Positions 1 to 7,099 of a stretch of 11,001 nt of DNA are shown piece by piece. The first letter of the stretch is position 1, and each line of letters starts with the position of its first letter. Under the pieces are notes generated by a model. It was not told the origin of the DNA. It saw only the letters and a program-made list of their open reading frames with translations, and did no database searches. The position numbers were made by a program, and so were the translations under genes. The stretch is taken from NCBI GenBank assembly GCA_963623095.1, contig CAVFKD010000038.1, positions 1 through 11,001 of the forward strand, read 5' to 3'. This DNA comes from UBA3210 sp963623095. GTDB taxonomy: Bacteria > Bacillota_I > Bacilli_A > RFN20 > CAG-449.

Positions 1-235
1 TGTTAATACTTTGTATTAATAAAGTTAGATATAATACATTTATTGTTAATTATTTATATTTTATAGTCGATTTTTTCGAAATAGTATTTTTCACATAAAA
101 AATTGTTTATTTAAGTCTCTATTTTTAGTAGTCTATTATCGCTTATTTTATATTTAAATGTTAAATGCAAGTTTAAGGCTTGTTTAAGGTTTATATATAT
201 TATATATAATAAATATCGTTTTTATAATATTTTTC
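1..235. other. AT-rich gene-free leader region upstream of the lipoprotein operon
   Basis: No gene is supported here: all frames on both strands are broken by frequent stops, and the longest frame (3-98) has no start or codon character. Visible structure is a perfect dyad TTAATAC-TTT-GTATTAA at 3-19, an 8-bp direct repeat GTTTAAGG at 171-178 and 182-189, and a perfect A/T-only dyad at 191-209 (arms TTATATATA and TATATATAA around one base). The promoter of the lipoprotein operon follows immediately. The dyads could be operator sites or chance products of the base composition. I saw no tRNA, riboswitch or rho-independent terminator. Confidence 0.5.
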
Positions 236-264
236 TTGAAACATATAATCGTTTTGAGTATTAT
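236..264 (+). promoter_or_regulatory. Promoter of the lipoprotein operon
   Basis: A -35 element TTGAAA at 236-241 is followed after exactly 17 bases by a -10 element TATTAT at 259-264. Each matches the sigma-70/SigA consensus at five of six positions. The predicted start near 271 gives a leader of about 32 nt with the AAGGAGG ribosome binding site at 286-292, 10 bases before the ATG at 303. Confidence 0.6.
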
Positions 265-302
265 AAATACGTTATGTTGAAAAACAAGGAGGAATAACAA
301 CA

Positions 303-2087
303 ATGAAAAAACGTTTATTAATGTTATCACTTGTATCATTATTAACTTTCGGAGTAACTTCATGTGTTACTGCAAAGTCAGATTCAGAAGGAAATGAAAT
401 TATTGTCTCTATTGGTGACAAGAATTACACTGCTAATGAATTATTAAAAGAATATGGTACAACTTCAAATGGTGTTAGCTCATATTACGACGCTATATAC
501 AACGCATTAATTTATAGTCATTATGACGAATTAATAAATGATAGTATTAAAACAAATATCGAATCAGATGTTGATTCATTTACAAAACAAGTTAAGTCAG
601 ACGCAGCAACCAACGGCGTTACTTATTCTTCACAATTAACTACTTCATTAGAATCAGAAGGTTGTGAATCATTAGATGAATACAGACAAAAATGTACTCT
701 TTCTAGATTAAAGACTGCTTACGAAGATCAATATTATACAAAGAATGATAATAAGAACTTCAATTCTTTACGTTCAAGTTACATTCAAGAAAAGAATCCT
801 TATCACATTAAGCATATCTTAATCAAATCAGAAACTGCAGGTACATCTTTATACAAAGGTTGCATCTCAGAATCAGAAGCAAGAAAATTATCTACAACTA
901 TTCAAAGACTCGCTAAAGGAACTGAATACTTTGGTCAAATCGCACAAGAAGTTTCCGAAGACAATTCTGGTACAGATTCATCTGCATCATTATATGGTTC
1001 TTTAGGTATCATGGATATGGATACTAGCTTTGTTAATGAATTCAAATTAGGTATCTATTCATATGATACATTATTAGATACTCATGAAGGCGCTAATACA
1101 ATTGCTATTTCAGAAAGAAAAACAAGATTAGGTATTCCTACATCAATTAATGATGATGAAACTTTATTATCATACAACGTTGAAGATACAGTTAAATCAA
1201 CAATTACAACTGTTCCATTTGACGCAGTAACAAATTTAGAAAAATATGCAGATAAGACTATCGCAATCAACAGTAAAACAACTGTTCCTGAAGATGAAGC
1301 TACATATGGTGATTTTGCTGGTTCATCAATGGATGAAACATATTATCCAAGAAATATCTTATTCAACACATATTTCAACAATCACGGTATCTACTTTGTA
1401 GAAATTGATACTACAAATACAGAGTATAAAAATTATACAGCATTAACATTTGATTTCGATCACGATGGCACTGCTGAAACTAAGAACGTATTAAGTGATG
1501 AAAATGAAAATCCTATTATCTTCACACGTGCAGGTTCAGGTGATTCATACCAAGGTATCCATATGATGGTTATTGAACAATCACCATTCTGGTATACAGA
1601 TGCAAAATTAGACAAATCAAGCAAAGAAGATTGGCATAAAGACGAATCTTCAACAAGAAAAGAAACACCTGCAATCAATGATTATCTTGAATATTATTAT
1701 TCAACAGATTCAATTCCAAATACAAGTGATGATGTAAGCAAAGATCAAAGATTTATCACATTCATCTCTTCTACATATTCAGCATATGATAAGAGAGCTA
1801 CAACTATTAAAGATACTGTTAAAGGATACGATTCAAATATCCAATATAAGATTTATAAAGATTTACTTGATAACAGTCCTTATGCAACAATCAGTAAAGA
1901 TTACACAGATAGTATCAATGATTGGATCTCTGTAAAAGAAAATCAAACTAAGATTTCAGAAAAAGATTCTATTGAAGAAGCTTGGACTTCTTATGTTGAA
2001 TTATTAACATTACAAAAAGAAGAAAAAGGCGCAAAACAAATCCCAGAATCATTCATCAAATTATATGATGCTGATTATGGTAATTAG
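303..2087 (+). CDS. PrsA-like lipoprotein with parvulin-type peptidyl-prolyl isomerase domain carrying a long insertion
   Basis: Likely an extracytoplasmic foldase anchored to the outer face of the membrane. Residues 1-21 are a lipoprotein signal: Lys-rich start, hydrophobic core, lipobox VTSC with the acylated Cys at 21. Residues 35-160 are a helical SurA/PrsA-type N-terminal region. A parvulin core begins at HIKHILIK (168-175, conserved His171) and continues through FGQIAQEVSED (210-220), YGSLG (231-235) and a VNEF helix (244-247). The usual final strand, normally GYHII, seems to appear only at GIHMMVIE (418-425, His420), so roughly 150 residues are inserted. The insertion carries an aspartate-rich loop DFDHDGTAE at 384-392. 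The C-terminus (510-575) looks helical. At 594 residues it is about twice the length of a typical PrsA. Start and ribosome binding site are clear, and the next lipoprotein gene begins 18 nt after the stop. Family is fairly certain; whether isomerase activity remains is inference. Confidence 0.8.
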   Translation: MKKRLLMLSLVSLLTFGVTSCVTAKSDSEGNEIIVSIGDKNYTANELLKEYGTTSNGVSSYYDAIYNALIYSHYDELINDSIKTNIESDVDSFTKQVKSDAATNGVTYSSQLTTSLESEGCESLDEYRQKCTLSRLKTAYEDQYYTKNDNKNFNSLRSSYIQEKNPYHIKHILIKSETAGTSLYKGCISESEARKLSTTIQRLAKGTEYFGQIAQEVSEDNSGTDSSASLYGSLGIMDMDTSFVNEFKLGIYSYDTLLDTHEGANTIAISERKTRLGIPTSINDDETLLSYNVEDTVKSTITTVPFDAVTNLEKYADKTIAINSKTTVPEDEATYGDFAGSSMDETYYPRNILFNTYFNNHGIYFVEIDTTNTEYKNYTALTFDFDHDGTAETKNVLSDENENPIIFTRAGSGDSYQGIHMMVIEQSPFWYTDAKLDKSSKEDWHKDESSTRKETPAINDYLEYYYSTDSIPNTSDDVSKDQRFITFISSTYSAYDKRATTIKDTVKGYDSNIQYKIYKDLLDNSPYATISKDYTDSINDWISVKENQTKISEKDSIEEAWTSYVELLTLQKEEKGAKQIPESFIKLYDADYGN

Positions 2088-2088
2088 T

Positions 2089-2094
2089 AGGAGG
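2089..2094 (+). promoter_or_regulatory. Shine-Dalgarno deciding the start of the second lipoprotein
   Basis: AGGAGG lies 11 bases before the ATG at 2106 but only 2 bases before an in-frame ATG at 2097. The first lipoprotein gene uses a 10-base spacing, so 2106 is the probable start. It also gives a clean Met-Lys-Lys signal peptide without a three-residue extension. Confidence 0.7.
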
Positions 2095-2105
2095 TAATGA
2101 TTATT

Positions 2106-3656
2106 ATGAAAAAACAATTAAAAGTAGCGTTATTATCTCTCGCTTTATTATTCGGTGTTGTTGGTTGTGATGATATTGAAGCAAAACCAACTTCTGGTGA
2201 TTTAGTCACTTTCTCAAGTGATAAATCATACCCAAATTATTTCCAAAACAATTATCAAAAAGTTTATGATGATATCGTAAGCGCAGGTACTATTAATACA
2301 AAAGCATTACAATATATCATTGATCAAATTATCGCAGACAAAGTCGATAATGGAGAATATTTCTTCGATGATGCAAAATCAGAAAAACGCGTTAGTAACG
2401 TTTATGAATTAAAGAAAGAATTAATTGATGAAAAGATGTTATCAACTCTTAATTCATCTTCATATTTAAAGAATGGTAAATTCTATGAATCTAAATTCTT
2501 AAATTCTATTGAATCTTCTTTATATCATATCAGCGTCGAAGAATCTAAATTACATGAAGGTTTAGTTATTACTCCTGATACAGAAATTGAAGACTTATTA
2601 GGTGTTGATTATTGCTATTTTGATGAAAATCATGAACTTAAAGGTACATATGCAAAATATGTCCAAGAAGAATTATTATCAGATATCAATAAGAGCTTAT
2701 TAACTGCAAGATATATTTGTGAAAATTCTTTCTCTGCTTTAGGTAGAGCTTATACAAGAAAAGTTTCATATGTTAAATTAGAAAACATGGATGAATATCC
2801 AGGTGCAGCTTATAATTTATTAAAAAAATATTTAACAGATTTCAAGGATGATGAAACAAAAGCTACAAATACTAATACAGATGGCAAAATCGATTTAGAT
2901 AAACTTGCAAAAATCTACAAAGGTACTTACAATGGCACAACTGCTTATGATTCAACAGGTTATGATTCTGGTGAATTCCACACATTAACAGACCAAATCA
3001 CTTATGCTGTAAGTAAAATCGCTACTCCAGTAGATAAAGATGGCAATGCAACAACAAATAGTAATGATATCGCAGACTTCAGAATGAAGAATGACCGTGA
3101 TATTGATACATCTGTTGAAGATACATATACAAATTCTGGTGCTTATTCAATCAGAGTTGGTTATTACAACAAATTAAATGAATTAGAAACAAAGAAAATC
3201 TCTGATTCTGATTTATTCACAAAATCTGCAGGTATCTCTGATTTACCATCCGCAGCAACTGATCGTTTATTCTCTTCATCAGTTGATTCATACACTAAAG
3301 AATTAAACGGTACTAAATTCTTAACACCTGCAACATATGAAACAGGTTCTGATTTAGGACAATATTATTTCTTCGATTCATCAACAAATGCATATTATAT
3401 CGTTGTTGTTGAAGATACAGAATTCTCTTCATCTAAATTAAGAGAATTAAGTGTAATGGATGAAACAAATAATAACAAAGCATTAAGCGTATCTGAAAAG
3501 GTCGCAAAAGTTGCATTAGAATTATCATCATCTAGCACATATTCTTCTAACGCAGTATTAGAAGCATTAGAAGAAGCTGGTATTGCTACACATATCCATG
3601 ATCAAACATTCTATGATTACATGGTAAGCAATTACGCAGATATCTTTGATGATTAA
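2106..3656 (+). CDS. Large secreted lipoprotein, probable degenerate PrsA/SurA-like partner of the upstream foldase
   Basis: A 516-residue lipoprotein with signal MKKQLKVALL followed by a hydrophobic core and lipobox GVVGC, the acylated Cys being residue 21. I do not recognise a named family. Order of elements resembles the upstream protein: a helical N-terminal part (45-150), a helix near 180-215, then a short strand RKVSYVKLE (218-226) where a parvulin would have its HIL strand, a helix, DLDKLAKIY (263-271), a long polar middle, and a late strand YYIVVVEDTEF (430-440) comparable to the GIHMMVIE strand upstream. The active-site histidines are missing, so catalysis is unlikely. An EF-hand-like loop NTNTDGKID lies at 255-263. 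It is co-transcribed 18 nt behind the PrsA-like gene and ahead of a strong terminator, suggesting a shared role in handling exported proteins; this is inference. An ATG at 2097 is the alternative start. Confidence 0.65.
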   Translation: MKKQLKVALLSLALLFGVVGCDDIEAKPTSGDLVTFSSDKSYPNYFQNNYQKVYDDIVSAGTINTKALQYIIDQIIADKVDNGEYFFDDAKSEKRVSNVYELKKELIDEKMLSTLNSSSYLKNGKFYESKFLNSIESSLYHISVEESKLHEGLVITPDTEIEDLLGVDYCYFDENHELKGTYAKYVQEELLSDINKSLLTARYICENSFSALGRAYTRKVSYVKLENMDEYPGAAYNLLKKYLTDFKDDETKATNTNTDGKIDLDKLAKIYKGTYNGTTAYDSTGYDSGEFHTLTDQITYAVSKIATPVDKDGNATTNSNDIADFRMKNDRDIDTSVEDTYTNSGAYSIRVGYYNKLNELETKKISDSDLFTKSAGISDLPSAATDRLFSSSVDSYTKELNGTKFLTPATYETGSDLGQYYFFDSSTNAYYIVVVEDTEFSSSKLRELSVMDETNNNKALSVSEKVAKVALELSSSSTYSSNAVLEALEEAGIATHIHDQTFYDYMVSNYADIFDD

Positions 3657-3666
3657 TTAACCATTT

Positions 3667-3693
3667 AAGACCACTTCAAAAGTGGTCTTTTTT
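3667..3693 (+). terminator. Rho-independent terminator of the lipoprotein operon
   Basis: A perfect 10-bp stem, AAGACCACTT (3667-3676) with AAGTGGTCTT (3680-3689), and a CAA loop run straight into a T tract ending at 3693. It starts 10 bases after the stop codon of the second lipoprotein gene. Confidence 0.9.
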
Positions 3694-3697
3694 GATG

Positions 3698-3725
3698 TTG
3701 TAAAGTAATAATATTGTGTTAAAAT
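3698..3725 (+). promoter_or_regulatory. Extended -10 promoter of the HIT gene
   Basis: TTGTAA (3698-3703), a 16-base spacer and TAAAAT (3720-3725) preceded by TG one base upstream (TGTTAAAAT), an extended -10. The predicted start near 3732 gives a leader of about 20 nt. The ribosome binding site AGAAGG is at 3740-3745, 8 bases before the ATG. The gene therefore has its own promoter just after the lipoprotein terminator. Confidence 0.5.
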
Positions 3726-3753
3726 AATCATATAAAGAAAGAAGGTAATTTAT

Positions 3754-4170
3754 ATGGATGATTGCTTATTTTGTAAAATAATAAAAGGAGAAATACCTTG
3801 TTACAAGGTATATGAAGATCAAGAGGTACTTGCGTTTTTAGATATTTCTCAAACAACTAAAGGACACACATTAGTTATACCAAAAGAACATTTTGATAAT
3901 ATCTTATATTGTCCAAAAGATTTATTATCTAAAGTTATGGGAGTCGCTCAAAAGATCGCTCAAGCGGAAGTTCTTACTCTAGGAGCGAAAGGTGTTAATA
4001 TTTTAATTAACACAGGTGAAGCGGCAGGACAAACTGTTCACCATTTCCATGTACATGTTATTCCAAGATATTCTGAAGATGATAAAATTAAGCTCGAATT
4101 CTTATCAAATAAATTAGAAAAGATTAATTTACCTGCACTCGCAGAAACTATCTCAAATAACGTTAAATAA
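3754..4170 (+). CDS. hit: HIT-family protein (histidine triad nucleotide hydrolase)
   Basis: A 138-residue cytosolic protein of the histidine triad superfamily, members of which hydrolyse or transfer nucleoside monophosphates from substrates such as adenosine phosphoramidates or dinucleoside polyphosphates. The family signature HxHxHxx is complete at 97-103 (HFHVHVI), providing the catalytic histidine. CLFC at 4-7 plus His46 in KEHF and a triad histidine match the zinc site found in many bacterial members. FLDISQTTKGHTLVIPKEH (28-46) is the usual nucleotide-binding region, and NTGEAAGQTVHHFH (86-99) is the classic run into the triad. Length is typical. It stands as a single gene between two terminators. 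Physiological substrate cannot be told from sequence. Alanine is often GCG here, unlike in the preceding lipoprotein genes. Confidence 0.95.
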   Translation: MDDCLFCKIIKGEIPCYKVYEDQEVLAFLDISQTTKGHTLVIPKEHFDNILYCPKDLLSKVMGVAQKIAQAEVLTLGAKGVNILINTGEAAGQTVHHFHVHVIPRYSEDDKIKLEFLSNKLEKINLPALAETISNNVK

Positions 4171-4174
4171 ACTT

Positions 4175-4201
4175 AAAAAGCACATCTTCCGATGTGCTTT
4201 T
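4175..4201. terminator. Bidirectional terminator between hit and yhaM
   Basis: An 11-bp perfect stem, AAAAGCACATC (4176-4186) and GATGTGCTTTT (4191-4201), with a TTCC loop. It has a T run on each strand, so it can end the HIT transcript (stop at 4170) and the convergent minus strand operon whose last stop is at 4208. Confidence 0.85.
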
Positions 4202-4207
4202 AGTTTG

Positions 4208-5149
4208 CTATTTTAAATGTGATTTATAGAATGCTCTTCCATCCATTGCTTTGATATTTGAAGTAAATTCACCTTCTGAAATATTTTCATAAGCTTTATC
4301 AAGAATATTCATTTTTGCGTCTAAATCATCAACAACACTTAATATTAATGCTTCTCTAGTCATTGGTAAAACTGGTGAACCAAATTCTTGTTTTCCATGA
4401 TGTGATAATACCATATGTTCAAGTAATACAGGAATTTCACCTTTAATATTAAGTTCACTCGCGACTCTTCTTATTTCAGAACATACGATGGAAATATGAC
4501 CAAGTAATTTACCTTCAAATGTATATTGAGTTGCCACAGGTCCTGATAATTCAATTACTTTACCTAAATCGTGAAGTAATACACCACTTATTAAGATATC
4601 TTTATTAACGTGATTATATCTAGAAGCAATTAATGTCGCTGTACCTGCCATAGAAAGAGTATGGTATAAAAGGCCTGACATAAATTCATGATGATTACTT
4701 TTTGCCGCAGGATAAGTGACATATTGATTGTAATATTGATTAATTAAAGTAGTAACAATCTTTTTGCAGTCTTCATTTTGAATAGTGTTAATATATTGTT
4801 TTAACGCTGATTCTAGCTTCTCTTGAGAAACTGGAGAAGGAATACAGAATCTAGATATATCGATAAGATTTTGATCTATTTCTTCGATTTTTAAAATCTT
4901 GAGTTGTTTAGTTCCACGATAATCAATAACATCACCTGTAACACTTACTACTTTACCAATTTCACAAGTGATAATATCTAAATCTGTTGCATCCCATTTT
5001 TTACCGATAATGGAGCCTGTATTATCTTGTAAAGTGATAGATAAATAAGGGCTACCTGTTCCAGATGCACCTTTAGTGACATTATTAATCAATAATTCAG
5101 CATTTTCTAGTTTATATCCTTCGACATATTCATTAATATTCTTGCTCAT
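4208..5149 (-). CDS. yhaM: 3'-5' exoribonuclease YhaM (OB-fold plus HD domain)
   Basis: A 313-residue cytosolic nuclease matching YhaM of Bacillus in length (about 314) and architecture. Residues 12-90 form an OB-fold nucleic-acid-binding domain (LSITLQDNTGSIIGKKWD, 36-53). Residues 150-280 form a metal-dependent HD domain: His163 in LLYHT, His193-Asp194 in LLHDLGK, His218 in LGHIS, His245 and His250-His251 in LEHMVLSHHG, and Asp275 in SVVDDLDAK. YhaM enzymes degrade RNA, and in some reports DNA, from the 3' end. It is the last gene of a four-gene operon and overlaps the end of recX by 17 nt. The start is fixed by GGAGG at 5159-5163, 9 bases upstream, within recX. Nothing is missing from the expected motifs. 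Confidence 0.95.
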   Translation of the reverse strand: MSKNINEYVEGYKLENAELLINNVTKGASGTGSPYLSITLQDNTGSIIGKKWDATDLDIITCEIGKVVSVTGDVIDYRGTKQLKILKIEEIDQNLIDISRFCIPSPVSQEKLESALKQYINTIQNEDCKKIVTTLINQYYNQYVTYPAAKSNHHEFMSGLLYHTLSMAGTATLIASRYNHVNKDILISGVLLHDLGKVIELSGPVATQYTFEGKLLGHISIVCSEIRRVASELNIKGEIPVLLEHMVLSHHGKQEFGSPVLPMTREALILSVVDDLDAKMNILDKAYENISEGEFTSNIKAMDGRAFYKSHLK

Positions 5150-5948
5150 TGGTTAGTTCCTCCACACAGTTATTAATCTTATCATAAGAATAACCCTTTG
5201 TTATAAAATGATTTATTAATTTCTGTTTTTCTTCGTAATTTTTTATATTGATTTTATGTGAGATCATATATTTATCAATTGCTTTTAATAAAGTCTCTAT
5301 TTCTTTTTGTTCATCAAAGCTATCTTCAATTATTTTGATAGCCTCATTGGCAATCGAACTATCAAAGCCATTTAAGCATAGATGATTATAAGTAGATTCA
5401 ATCAATTTTCTTTTACTCTTATTATTTGATTTGCTCTTAATATAACTGGCAACATCATTACTCGCTTTTAAATATTCTTCTTCATCATCAAAATCTAATG
5501 CTTCAATGATAGTTTTATCAATTCCAGCTTGTAAAAACTTAGTTATAATCTTATTCTTACCATAGTTTTTCATGGTATATATTTCAAACATTTCATTTAC
5601 GTAATTATTGTCATTGATATAGCCAAATTCTTTTAATGAATTAACAATTTCAAAGGCGTTTTTAGGTGAAATATGCTTTGTGTTGATTAATTTATCATAA
5701 ACTTGTTTTTCAGTGTATAAATGGCTTGAAACTAGATTTATAACATAATCTCTGCCTATTGATATTTCATTGAAATGTTTTATTTCTTTTATTTCTTTTT
5801 CGCTTAAAGTTTTATCTTTATACAAATAAAAGTGTGTATATGTTGTAGGAGTCATTTCTAAAGAATCTCCATCTTGAAAATTAACTACTACTTTCTTTTT
5901 GGTTATCTTAACTTCGGTAATTAACTTACCATCTTTTTCTAAGTGCAC
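5133..5948 (-). CDS. recX: Recombination regulator RecX, GTG start
   Basis: RecX binds RecA filaments and modulates strand exchange and the SOS response in the cytosol. The protein is 271 residues from the GTG at 5948, close to other Bacilli RecX proteins. The N-terminus (KLITEVKITKKKVVVNFQDG, 8-27) is the usual beta-rich lead-in. Three-helix RecX repeats follow, with the hallmarks LKEFGYINDNNYVNE (105-119, equivalent to the family's GYLDDERFA) and YGKNKIITKFLQAGID (129-144, equivalent to the G-x-x-x-I-x-x-x-L-x-x-K-G-I repeat). Further repeats are near 180-212 and 240-266. An in-frame ATG at 5975 would add nine residues but lacks a ribosome binding site, whereas GGAGG at 5958-5962 is 9 bases from the GTG, the same spacing as its two operon neighbours. 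It overlaps the glycosyltransferase gene by 23 nt and yhaM by 17 nt. recA is not in the window. Confidence 0.88.
   Translation of the reverse strand: MHLEKDGKLITEVKITKKKVVVNFQDGDSLEMTPTTYTHFYLYKDKTLSEKEIKEIKHFNEISIGRDYVINLVSSHLYTEKQVYDKLINTKHISPKNAFEIVNSLKEFGYINDNNYVNEMFEIYTMKNYGKNKIITKFLQAGIDKTIIEALDFDDEEEYLKASNDVASYIKSKSNNKSKRKLIESTYNHLCLNGFDSSIANEAIKIIEDSFDEQKEIETLLKAIDKYMISHKINIKNYEEKQKLINHFITKGYSYDKINNCVEELTNEQEY
5159..5163 (-). promoter_or_regulatory. Shine-Dalgarno of yhaM inside recX
   Basis: Read on the minus strand, GGAGG lies 9 bases before the yhaM ATG and inside the final codons of recX. This implies translational coupling and supports the ATG at 5149. Confidence 0.75.
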
Positions 5949-7098
5949 GATTGTATACCTCCACCATTCGTTCATAGAATAATTTAATAGAATATTTCTC
6001 GTTATTTTTGCATGCTTGTTCTATTATCTTATTTTTAGTTTCATCATCTAAATCGATGATATATTTAAGTCTATCTTTAAATGAATTATCATCACTAAAA
6101 TAGAATCCTGTTTCGTTATCTTTAATAACTTCAGTTAAGTTTTCATCAAAACGGCATAATACTAATGTTTTCGCGGCAATCGCTTCAATAAATGTTAAGC
6201 CTTGAGTTTCTGTTACACTCGCATTGATAAATAAATCGCTTAATACATAATAAAAGCCTACTTCTTCATGTGGTACTTTACCAATGAATATGACATTGCT
6301 TGCAATACCTAGTTCCATTGCCATTTTTTCAAGTTTTTCTTTATCAGGTCCATCTCCAACAATTATGAATTTAGTTTTCTTTGTTGGATTAGATTTTAAA
6401 TAAGTTTTATACCCATCTAATAAAACATCGATTGATTTTTCCGCGGCAATTCTTCCGACAGTTAAAATAATAAATGTATCTTCTAAATGATATTTCTTTT
6501 TAAATTCATCTATCGCATCTTTGGAATAATTTTTAGGTTCAAAAGAAGATAAATCAATACCATTTGGAATAACATTGATATATCGATCAATACCGAATGT
6601 TCTTAATTCATCCTTTGTTTTTGTTGAAGGAGTGGTCAATTCATTTGTCGCGGTAGAAACTACTTTAACAAACTTTTTTAAAATATATTTTGCAGATTGG
6701 TCTAATATGCCATGAGTAACATAATAAGTATAATCAGTTAATGCAGTATGATAAGTCATTACTAATGCAACATCTAATTTAGGTGCGAGTAATCTTCCAT
6801 ACATCCCAATTCCACCTTCAGATTGAGTATGAATAATATCTAAGTTCCATGATTTAATAATCATTGTTGCTTTTGGATGGAACATAGTTGCCATACGATA
6901 GTTATAGATATGTTTTAATGTAATTCCAGGAATTCTAAGAATGTTATCTTCAAAAGTCATCTTGTTAGAATAGACATTAGTTGTTACTACATAGACAATA
7001 TGTCCATGAATTTCTAAAGCTTTTTTTAATGTTTCAGTCGCAGTTGCAACCCCATTAATCTCTGGAGGATAAGTATCAGTAAATAAAGCAATACGCAT
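5926..7098 (-). CDS. GT4-family glycosyltransferase, probable 1,2-diacylglycerol 3-glucosyltransferase type
   Basis: A 390-residue retaining GT-B glycosyltransferase of family GT4. The N-terminal Rossmann half starts MRIALFTDTYPPEINGVATA (1-20), the acceptor-side opening typical of bacterial glucosyl-diacylglycerol synthases and related mannosyltransferases. YHT at 116-118 and IPNGID at 177-182 are also family hallmarks. The nucleotide-sugar half has VGRIAAEKS (214-222), IIVGDGPDKEKLE (245-257) and the E-x7-E motif at Glu297/Glu305 (ETQGLTFIE). It has no transmembrane helix but a basic tail (RALRKRW), consistent with a peripheral membrane enzyme. The start at 7098 has AAGGAGG 9 bases upstream; an in-frame GTG at 7107 directly abuts that site and is unlikely. 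It follows the flippase-like gene by 1 nt, supporting a glycolipid or surface-polymer role. The sugar and acceptor are inferred, not shown. Confidence 0.85.
   Translation of the reverse strand: MRIALFTDTYPPEINGVATATETLKKALEIHGHIVYVVTTNVYSNKMTFEDNILRIPGITLKHIYNYRMATMFHPKATMIIKSWNLDIIHTQSEGGIGMYGRLLAPKLDVALVMTYHTALTDYTYYVTHGILDQSAKYILKKFVKVVSTATNELTTPSTKTKDELRTFGIDRYINVIPNGIDLSSFEPKNYSKDAIDEFKKKYHLEDTFIILTVGRIAAEKSIDVLLDGYKTYLKSNPTKKTKFIIVGDGPDKEKLEKMAMELGIASNVIFIGKVPHEEVGFYYVLSDLFINASVTETQGLTFIEAIAAKTLVLCRFDENLTEVIKDNETGFYFSDDNSFKDRLKYIIDLDDETKNKIIEQACKNNEKYSIKLFYERMVEVYNRALRKRW
5958..5962 (-). promoter_or_regulatory. Shine-Dalgarno that selects the GTG start of recX
   Basis: GGAGG on the minus strand lies 9 bases before the GTG at 5948 and inside the last codons of the glycosyltransferase gene. 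It lies downstream of the alternative ATG at 5975, so it cannot serve that start. This makes the GTG the likelier initiation codon. Confidence 0.75.
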
Positions 7099-7099
7099 A

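Noticed and set aside
3..98. Open frame running from the left edge to a TAA at 96-98, possibly the tail of an upstream gene
   Set aside because: The translation is dominated by Phe, Ile and Tyr as expected from random AT-rich DNA, and a perfect dyad interrupts it; no evidence for coding.
1082..1678. Two open frames of 62 and 72 codons antisense to the first lipoprotein gene
   Set aside because: They lie wholly inside a strong coding gene, lack ribosome binding sites and show no family features; they mirror the codon pattern of the + strand gene.
5146..5975. ATG at 5975 as the recX start
   Set aside because: It has no Shine-Dalgarno and enlarges the overlap with the glycosyltransferase gene to 50 nt, while the GTG at 5948 has GGAGG at the same 9-base spacing as its neighbours.
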